Source of the DNA: Pieris napi
Lineage: Eukaryota > Arthropoda > Insecta > Lepidoptera > Pieridae
Direction: 5' to 3'
NCBI RefSeq assembly: GCF_905475465.1
Contig: NC_062253.1
Coordinates: 8,742,001 to 8,806,000 of the forward strand
Length of the DNA stretch: 64,000 nt
Positions 58,601-64,000 of the stretch are shown in pieces. The position numbers and the translations under genes are program-made. A model generated the notes under the pieces. It had not been told where the DNA came from and searched no databases. It worked only from the letters and a program-made list of their open reading frames with translations. Every line of letters begins with the position of its first letter. The first letter of the stretch is position 1.

Positions 58601-59426
58601 GCATTACGTCTTTTTAATAGCAGCTGTAATAAGTTGCCATTAAAATATATATTATAATCAATCAATCAACAATTTTGAGTACTTTTAAGCGAAACTTTCG
58701 TTATTGCACTATTTATCACATATTAGTTCAAGTGCCATCTTTTATTATCTATCCTTTCTATCATAACCCGTAAATAGCACTACCTGTATATAATTTAGTT
58801 TATTCTTTTACTCAGCGACATCTCCACATCATAATATGTTGTTGCAAGTTTATTAACATCACCTAGAGTCGTTTACCAATAGATGGCGTTAAATAGTGTA
58901 GCAGTATTTCTGAGAAATATTTTAATGGTAATAGGGAAAATATTTAATTGTATGATTTAAAACTCATTAGCCATAATTTAAAAATAACTATATGCCACTT
59001 TTTTCCATTAGGTATATATGTAAATATATGATGATAATAATGAATGTCTGTTCAATCGTTATCCTTTAAAGAACAAAAATATAATTTCTGTTTTTTTACT
59101 ATTTAAATATAACTTATTTCATGAATTGCACAATGCCTATGAAATTAACATGAAATGCTTCTTTTCAGAACAATGTGGTTGGCTATTTTGTACAATTAGA
59201 ACAAATACTTACCAACTCGGGATACACCTATGATGATATTGTAATTGTTGCATGTCCAACCCCTGAGCAAGTATCAGTTTTCATTTCTTCTGCAAGTTTA
59301 ATCAGCAATAATGAACCAGTGTTGCCATATGGGAAAAAGAAGCCAACTAGTGTGATACGTAAACCTAGTGTTACAAGCATTCCAGAAAAAGCAGCAGATA
59401 GCTCTAATCAAAATCAGTTAAACTAA
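46679..59426 (+). CDS. COG3: Conserved oligomeric Golgi complex subunit 3
   Basis: COG3 (Sec34 family) is a subunit of the COG tethering complex lobe A, which captures retrograde vesicles at Golgi cisternae. Twelve exons join in frame: 46,679-46,822; 47,242-47,424; 47,598-47,724; 48,341-48,489; 48,999-49,249; 50,753-50,968; 52,520-52,659; 53,458-53,615; 55,560-55,770; 56,632-57,044; 57,743-57,925; 59,169-59,426. All acceptors are AG and all donors GT, and phases agree at each junction. The product is 810 residues, close to the vertebrate protein. Family landmarks seen are YDFLEFYNSLSEQN and the GDDVKQRLHYFTQ coiled-coil part of the Sec34 domain (exons 2-4), ERLVFRAHVHLRADVLHYKP then PGDLAYPDKLEMM (exon 8), and LYLANKETEFILFRPIRNNV (exons 11-12). 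The start is the first in-frame ATG, in context GCAATGG; a second Met follows at codon 4. Introns hold many mobile elements. Assigned from memory of the family, without alignment. Confidence 0.93.
49700..50080 (+). mobile_element. GC-rich insert, probably retrotransposon fragment
   Basis: In COG3 intron 5, about 380 bp of GC-rich sequence (GTAATCCGGCTACTCGGAGG, GGGGAAACCCAGCAGCCAAA, TCGGGCAGTAGTGGGATAGC) differs abruptly from the AT-rich intron. It resembles 5' leaders of non-LTR elements such as the R1 group, but no coding sequence confirms this. Confidence 0.35.
51116..51660 (+). mobile_element. LINE 3' end interrupted by a SINE
   Basis: TGTTGTTCTCACGCGAATGT before and CTGCTGCTGATAGAGCACAA after the SINE belong to one LINE tail, also found on the minus strand at 21.2-21.4 kb. 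It ends AATAAATGACTTTGAATTTG. The frame at 51,350-51,649 is a by-product. Confidence 0.6.
51166..51380 (+). mobile_element. SINE family 3 with 12-bp target duplication
   Basis: It carries a B box GGGTTCGATTCCCGG, a body with TTGTGCGGTACCGGCCGAGT, and an A-run. Exact direct repeats AAGTGCGTGCTC flank it (51,154-51,165 and 51,381-51,392). The A-box half of the head is short, so the copy may be 5' truncated. Confidence 0.75.
52096..52484 (-). mobile_element. Non-autonomous Helitron-like element
   Basis: Plus-strand edges CTAGCCGTTTCGCGCCCGCT and TATATATATAGA, between A and T, mark a minus-strand element. Inner CCGCGGTGAAGTCCGTATGG and CATGTCGATACGATCAGTGG form a different subfamily from the 10,414 type. 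Its edge is 35 bp before COG3 exon 7. Confidence 0.65.
53065..53360. mobile_element. 296-bp MITE with TTAA target duplication
   Basis: Terminal inverted repeats of about 30 bp (AGAAAAAACTTTTTAACCGG, then ATTAAAGTTA) flanked by TTAA at 53,061-53,064 and 53,361-53,364. The centre has CGACGTTTCGCGTGCTTTAC and GTGTGTGGTCACGGTGACTG. The TTAA target suggests mobilisation by a piggyBac-type enzyme; the TIR start is not the usual CCC. Confidence 0.8.
53822..53940 (+). mobile_element. LINE 3' tail, truncated
   Basis: GAAGTATTTCCGAACCAATT, AAAAGGCCGGCAACGCACTC and GGGAGTGTCCATGGGCGCC match the copy at 29,880, ending before the A-tail. In COG3 intron 8. Confidence 0.55.
54061..54520 (+). mobile_element. 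Foldback repeat with (CATA)n tail, copy 2
   Basis: The same arms (AAACACGCTTTTAAAGCATA at left, TGCTTTAAAAGCGTGTTTTA at right, 54,061-54,265) and the same tail as copy 1 at 9,511, in the same orientation. The loop sequence (CTGGTATTATTGTGAAAAAG) is the reverse complement of the loop in copy 1. Confidence 0.7.
54604..54872 (-). mobile_element. SINE family 1, near full length
   Basis: Plus strand starts GCGGCGCTACAACCTTAGGT, continues CAATCTAATAGGCAAGTAGA and GTCCATTGGTGCACAGCCGG, and ends with the reverse complement of a tRNA-like head. Imperfect flanking repeats CTTATATAAA and CTTATAGAAA may be the target duplication. Confidence 0.7.
54990..55550 (+). mobile_element. MITE family M1, copy 3, split by a Helitron
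   Basis: Ends CGTCATGGTCGTAGAACAAT and ATTCTACGACTATGAGG. The body matches copies at 27,510 and 29,146 up to 55,252 and again from 55,474. The right end stops within about 15 bp of the acceptor of COG3 exon 9. Confidence 0.7.
55253..55473 (+). mobile_element. 221-bp Helitron-like element
   Basis: Starts TCTTTATATATATAATTCTT after A and ends GTCGGGTCCACTAG before T. Inner motifs are GACTGGACCGATTTTGATGA and CCGCCAGATGGCGCTGCAGT. Its exact ends are fixed because it splits a MITE whose other copies show the uninterrupted sequence. Confidence 0.75.
56280..56561. mobile_element. 282-bp DNA-transposon derivative with 3-bp duplication
   Basis: Terminal inverted repeats GGGAGCGTTCAAGTATTACG face each other and are flanked by TTG on both sides (56,277-56,279 and 56,562-56,564). 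A 3-bp duplication suggests a PIF/Harbinger-type MITE. A G-run (about 56,317-56,330) and a GTACAGTACTGTAC palindrome lie inside. Confidence 0.7.
57107..57438 (+). repeat. Minisatellite of splice-donor-like units
   Basis: Fifteen units of 22-23 bp, consensus CAGGTGGGTAAAAATAATTC with AGT/AAT, start 62 bp after the donor of COG3 exon 10. Five units contain CAGGTGGGT exactly. The true donor reads AAG|GTGGGT. Confidence 0.9.
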
Positions 59427-59767
59427 AATCACCAAATAATTATACATATATCTGTTATTGTTATTAAAAAGTAGTATGGTTATATTATTGTACAGTTTTA
59501 TTTGGCTTTATGTTACAGTGAAACATGTATGTGGTAATCTTATAGCATAAAGTATTGTATTTCACAATATATTTTATTGGGGAGACATCTAAATAATACC
59601 AACAATTTATGTGATTTATTTATTTACAATTATTTAACTTATTTATCAATAAATACATACACCAAAGATATTGTGTTTTAATTAATAAAACAACAGACAT
59701 TTGGGTGAGAGGTTTAATTTTTCTTAACTGTTTTGTAAATTGAAACTAAGATACACTAATACGATGT
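59427..59767. other. Convergent 3' ends of COG3 and MPP beta
   Basis: Only 341 bp separate the two stop codons. AT-rich sequence holds poly(A)-signal-like motifs on both strands: AATAAA on plus at about 59,649 and TTTATT (AATAAA on minus) at several places between 59,571 and 59,645. The 3' UTRs probably overlap. Confidence 0.6.
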
Positions 59768-61162
59768 TTAAACTCTGAGCCAGTACATGCTAGATCGGAT
59801 TCTGTTGTAGTCTGGGAGAGCTTCTGTAGGTCCCACTGCAGCTACAGCTGGGCATTTGTCAAACAAATATTTGTAGCAGACTTCACGGATGTTCTGTACA
59901 GAAACTGCTTCAATACGAGCATCAAGCTCATGAATTGGAATACGCCTGTTGTAGCATAGGATTTGACGGCCAATATCTTCACAGACTGGTGTAGTGCCAT
60001 CAAGCTGCAGTAACATGTTGGTCTTCAATAAGTTTTTAGCCCGCTCAACCTCACCTTCCGTTACTGAGTTACAGAGCTTCATCCATTCAGATTGAATGTT
60101 GTAAAGCATGTCTTCAATCTGCATAGGTTCTGATACAAAGTAGATACCCCACAGTCCAGTGTCTTTGTAACAAGTGTTAAAAGATTGGAAGCTGTGGCAC
60201 AAGTTTTCAATTGAAGCAGCTCTAGCAAGGTATGAGGCATTGTTTGCTCCACCACCTTGGGAACGATCCCATGCTCCAATAAGAGTGTTTGCCACCATTA
60301 AAGGAATGTTGTCCGCATCTGTCCAGCCAGCACCTTCCACAGCGATAGCAATGTGAGCCAATGGCATGGAGTCATCTCTAACTCTAATTTCAGAGCCAGT
60401 GTAACGGCATGGAGTGATATCTGGTACATCCAAAGCAGTGTTTTTCAGCCCACCTAAATGTTTCTTTGCTAGGTCTACTAATTTACCATGTTCTACTCCT
60501 CCAGCACCAGATAGGACAATTCTAGAAGGCTGGTAGTGAGTTTTGATGTATTGTTGAAGGTCTGATTTCGAAATCTTCTTAATGTTTTTGGTTGGGCCTA
60601 AGATGGTCTGTCCCAGAGGCGTACCTTGGAATGCTGTAGCATGCAGATGGTCAAATACAACTTCTTGCAAGTTACTCTCAACATCTTGCATTTCACGGAG
60701 GATAACACCGCGCTCTCGTTCGATTTCGGGTTCGGCAAGGGAAGAGTTTTGAATGATATCAGCAAGGATCTCTATGGCACTAGGAACGTCATTAGCAAGA
60801 CATTTTGCATAGAATACGGTCTGCTCTCGGGATGTGTAAGCATTTAAATGAGCTCCCATGTTTTCTACGTGTAATTCTAAATCAGTTTGAGACCTCTTGC
60901 TAGTTCCCTTGAATGCCATGTGTTCAAGGAAATGAGCAACACCATTGTTCTTAGAGTTTTCATACCTTGAGCCAGCGTCTATCCATAAGCCTACTGTTGC
61001 AGTTGCTGAGCCAGAGTCTTCAGTGGCTACACGGATCCCATTGTCGAGCACTGTAAGCTTAGTGGGTGGAACGTTCACTAAAGCTTCATGTTGATTTGCA
61101 GCGGTAGCAAATAATCTTTGCTGCTTTGATAAAAGCCTTAACGTAGTCGCTACTTTCAACAT
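59768..61162 (-). CDS. PMPCB: Mitochondrial processing peptidase beta subunit
   Basis: This M16-family zinc metallopeptidase is the catalytic half of the matrix enzyme that removes presequences from imported proteins. The 464-codon frame is uninterrupted. Residues 1-22 form a basic, amphipathic presequence (MLKVATTLRLLSKQQRLFAT). The inverted zinc motif HFLEH is at residues 77-81, followed by HLNAYTSREQTVFYAK and the acidic segment PEIERERGVILRE (about 145-157) that supplies the third ligand. Further on are VVFDHLHATAFQGTPLG and NLCHSFQSFNTCYKDTGLWG. The intact HxxEH separates it from the complex III core 1 protein, where the site is usually lost. Length is close to animal homologues. ATG at 61,162 was chosen because it opens with the presequence. 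Confidence 0.96.
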   Translation of the reverse strand: MLKVATTLRLLSKQQRLFATAANQHEALVNVPPTKLTVLDNGIRVATEDSGSATATVGLWIDAGSRYENSKNNGVAHFLEHMAFKGTSKRSQTDLELHVENMGAHLNAYTSREQTVFYAKCLANDVPSAIEILADIIQNSSLAEPEIERERGVILREMQDVESNLQEVVFDHLHATAFQGTPLGQTILGPTKNIKKISKSDLQQYIKTHYQPSRIVLSGAGGVEHGKLVDLAKKHLGGLKNTALDVPDITPCRYTGSEIRVRDDSMPLAHIAIAVEGAGWTDADNIPLMVANTLIGAWDRSQGGGANNASYLARAASIENLCHSFQSFNTCYKDTGLWGIYFVSEPMQIEDMLYNIQSEWMKLCNSVTEGEVERAKNLLKTNMLLQLDGTTPVCEDIGRQILCYNRRIPIHELDARIEAVSVQNIREVCYKYLFDKCPAVAAVGPTEALPDYNRIRSSMYWLRV

Positions 61163-61663
61163 TTTTCTTTGGAACTGTGCTGGCTGAAGATTTTGCTCGC
61201 TGATTTACGTAATGGTGTAAAACGCTGTTGAAAGATGAAATTTTAAATGTCAAATCAGATCTCTTGATCCTTGACACTTTAGAAATGTCATGTTGATTGA
61301 ACACAATTTGAGGCAACACCTCACTACAGATAATAAGTATCATTCATCAGTTAATATTTGTAACGTGTACTTCAAATTATTGATAGATGAAGTCTGTACC
61401 ATATTAGAAGTCTGGCTAATGAAAGAAGATAACGAAAAAGCGCGGCAAATTAAAAAAAAATAGTATGGTATCCCTAAAAGTTTGATATATTTTGTGGACT
61501 ACTATTACTTGATACTTGATTTTATTTTATTAATTTTTACATTGATAGTAACTGTATTTCTATTAAATTAAATACTATACTTATTTAGTATTTTACTATT
61601 GATACTTAAAATGACTAGTATTGTATGGAAAACTAAAATTGTATTTATTATAAAACACAACTT

Positions 61664-62110
61664 TATTCAGAATAATCAAAATCAGAATCCAAAAAAACAA
61701 AATGCTTAGATTCATCAGAGTCATTGCTGTTATCACTGTCTCTCACATTGATTATGAACTTTCTAAATGTTCCTCTGTAGTCCTGTCCCTTTCTTTATAT
61801 TTATTTTCCACATGTACAACATGATCGGTCATTTTCTTCCACTCTTCTGCTGTTACATTTTCAAATGACTCTTTAATCACTTGTTCTAACTGCTCTGTAG
61901 TCACTTTAATATTTTTATTTGCTACTCTGCGTTTTACCAGACTCCATACCAGCTCAATGGCATTTAGATCACAATAGTATGGAGGTAGTCTTAATACGAT
62001 TTTTTGGGCTTGTAGTTTTTATAGACATAAGTTTCACCTAAAAAAACGACGTTTTTCACTCCGGGAATGCCGGCAGTAGTGAAAACTTGAATATTAACGT
62101 CGTGCATTTT
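61664..62110 (-). pseudogene. DDE transposase C-terminal fragment
   Basis: The minus strand reads VLRLPPYYCDLNAIELVWSL then KRRVANKNIKV, the catalytic-domain end typical of Tc1/pogo/IS630-type transposases (PPYSPDLNPIE-like). Ala replaces the usual Pro before Ile-Glu. A frame change about 50 codons later leads to KFIINVRDSDNSNDSDES and a stop. A second frame change lies upstream. The N-terminal DNA-binding part is absent, so this is a dead fragment. Confidence 0.7.
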
Positions 62111-62421
62111 TGATATTTTTGATATTTTGGTTAGGGATTATAATTTAAGGGGGTTATAATTTTTTACGAATTGCTTTAATTATCAGTATAAAAGTACTAT
62201 CATTTATGTGGAAGAATACAATATTTATTAATTGCGCTATCCTACACAAACATGTCAATTTGTATTCTTGTATTCTGTCTACTCACTATCCGTCGTCAGT
62301 CTGACCAAATCGTTAATAATAAAGCTTTAGACATTTCGCAAAATTAAACCTTGATGTATTGACTTAAGGTCCAATTCCACATGCATCAATGTATCTAAAT
62401 AAAATCTATTCAGCATCTATT

Positions 62422-62835
62422 TCACCCGCCTCTATCAAGTTGAGACTCAATTAGCGCACCATCACTGTTTTCAAATATTTGTACTGAGTCCTCCGAGCTT
62501 TCATAAATTTTACTAGTAAAAAGCTGAAGCATGTATTCTGTAGGTGTATAATTTTTGCAGCAATGTCCGTGTACACTCAAGTGAATTCTGATGCAAAACA
62601 GCGCAACGAGCATAAGAATCAGCATTCGATTGCGGAGTTTCGTTTTCACAATAGACATCACACTAAATACAACACTCTCAACATCAGAATTGCTAATTGG
62701 TAAAGAAAGAGCTCTAATTGCAAAAGAAGCTAATAATTCTTTAAAGCTTTGGTTTCCCGCTGCATATCGAAGGTTCCATACCGTAATCCAAAATTTAGTA
62801 ATTTCAACATTGTCGAAAAAATATTGCCAAATCGG
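62422..62835 (-). pseudogene. hAT transposase C-terminal (dimerisation) remnant
   Basis: About 137 open codons on the minus strand read LASFAIRALSLPISNSDVES, then VFSVMSIVKTKLRNRM and HCCKNYTPTEYML, matching the hAT dimerisation domain (pattern SN.DVERVFS...K..LRNR). A TAG at 62,836-62,838 closes the frame upstream, although the same frame is open again from 62,839 to 63,090. No catalytic domain is visible. Confidence 0.65.
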
Positions 62836-63264
62836 CTACCTGTAGCCAGCGAATAAAATAATATCGCCGCTCGGTAAGGGAGATACCGAGCGCCCCATTG
62901 GCGCTAAATAGCCCCATCTGGCAATACTGCACAGTATTCCTTCCTCCAGGGTTGTAGTGTTAAGTGTCAATCTATCAAATGACAATTTAAGGTAATTGGT
63001 ATTTGACATTTTAGACATGTTGATAAACGTCAGAATTGGTGCAAATTGAAAAACGACTGACGAGTCGAGTTGAAATTTGAAAGAAATCATGTGGAAATCA
63101 TTTCCCTCACGCCTATTTCATTTCGACGAAATATTAGGAAAGCAATGATGTGCAGTGACAATAGTATTTTAATTAATTTCGCTAAAGATACCTGGAAAAG
63201 TTTGCGGCAAGTGTAAATATCTATTCGGTCCATACAAAATGTTTCCGCTGTGATTTAATCAATC

Positions 63265-63415
63265 ATGACCACAATGAAGAATCCTAATACGTCGTCTTCT
63301 AAACTCGCTCTTCTTAGTCATATCAAATATGAACATTTGGTAGCTGGAATATCTGGTGGTGTAACGTCGACTCTGATCTTGCACCCTCTAGATTTGATCA
63401 AAATTAGATTCGCTG
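63265..63415 (+). CDS. SLC25A32: Mitochondrial folate/FAD carrier, first exon (partial)
   Basis: ATG at 63,265 opens 50 codons plus one base, ending at donor GCTG|GTAAGT. The sequence KYEHLVAGISGGVTSTLILH followed by PLDLIKIRFA is the first transmembrane helix of a mitochondrial carrier with the signature Px[DE]xx[KR] (PLDLIK). The wording HLVAGxSGG...LILHPLDLIKIRFA is closest to the SLC25A32 (mitochondrial folate transporter/FAD carrier) group, which imports folate or FAD across the inner membrane. The remaining five helices lie past the window. The intron runs to at least 64,000. Confidence 0.85.
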
Positions 63416-64000
63416 GTAAGTTTTGACCATGTATAGAAATTACCATGCCTTAGCCTACAGCGCAACCTTTGATACTAAGGTTATATCTATTTTGTTTTGA
63501 AATAGGGCCGATGTGCAATTGTCGTTTAATAGTGAAATTTTTAGTAAATGTTGTGACCTTGAACTTATGCTTGTAGACTGCATATAACCTAAGATTACAA
63601 ACAGGTGATGCAATATTCATTTGCACCACAATTATACTGAATATATTTTGATCTTTGTTTGATATAATATTATCATCATGTTATGTTAGTGTTACTGTAT
63701 TATATATGAGGTAACATATTATACATTAGCTTGGAACACAAATCAAGATACATTTTGATATATGTGTGTCTTTGTTCATAACAAAGAAAGGTTGGTTAAT
63801 AATATTGGTGTAGTAGTTACAGCAAGCTTAAGTTTAAAAAACATTATTCTTGTATAGCTCAAAGGACTCTGTGGCAGATATAGTTGGTACAAAAATATAA
63901 AACTATACTTTGTGCATGATGCTAAATAGGTGGTTCCGATTTCTGGCATAATTATTGGTTGGGGGTCACGGCTGATAAACTTACTTTTAGTTATTGTTGT

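Larger units (their letters stand above)
61343..63264. other. Intergenic region with transposase remnants
   Basis: Between MPP beta and the carrier gene, which point away from each other. It holds two degenerate transposase fragments on the minus strand and a hairpin-forming stretch at about 62,865-62,910 (GCTCGGTAAGGGAGATACCGAGC). The last 200 bp presumably carry the promoter of the carrier gene; no TATA box is clear. Confidence 0.5.

Noticed and set aside
60079..60847. Other-frame ORFs inside MPP beta
   Set aside because: They are shadows of the 464-codon gene.

Overview
The window is a piece of an insect chromosome, most probably from a moth or butterfly. It is AT-rich, with small exons in long introns. 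It carries Helitron, SINE, MITE and LINE-tail families of the type that fill lepidopteran introns, including the CTAG-ended Helitron with TATATA start and (CATA)n-tailed repeats. No bacterial operons, CRISPR arrays or viral genomes were seen.

Layout. Positions 1 to about 4,150 hold no recognisable gene. From about 4.2 to 44.4 kb lies one large plus-strand gene, the TSC22/bunched homologue. Several widely spaced candidate first exons (4,673; 13,532; 16,610; 24,306), all ending in splice phase 2, can each join a 52-bp shared exon (28,335-28,386). That exon joins the terminal leucine-zipper exon (42,910-43,122). A separate first exon at 42,525 ends in phase 0 and can join the terminal exon directly, giving a short isoform that lacks the start of the TSC box. 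The introns hold many mobile-element copies. The largest is a 1.43-kb near-perfect foldback element nested inside a SINE (36.5-38.2 kb).

From 46.7 to 59.4 kb is the twelve-exon plus-strand gene for conserved oligomeric Golgi complex subunit 3 (COG3). Splice phases agree at every junction and the product is 810 residues. Convergent to it, on the minus strand at 59,768-61,162, is an intronless gene for the mitochondrial processing peptidase beta subunit with an intact HFLEH zinc site. A 2-kb gap with degenerate transposase pieces (a DDE/Tc1-pogo type and a hAT type) follows. Then comes the first exon (63,265-63,415) of a plus-strand mitochondrial carrier resembling the folate/FAD carrier SLC25A32, which continues past the window.

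The four genes do not form a pathway: a transcriptional/growth regulator, a Golgi tether, a mitochondrial protease and a mitochondrial carrier. The notable material is the set of alternative first exons of bunched and the way mobile or repeated DNA touches the splice sites of COG3: a MITE abuts the exon 9 acceptor, a Helitron lies 35 bp before exon 7, and a minisatellite made of donor-like units follows exon 10. All calls come from reading the sequence; no database or transcript evidence was available.
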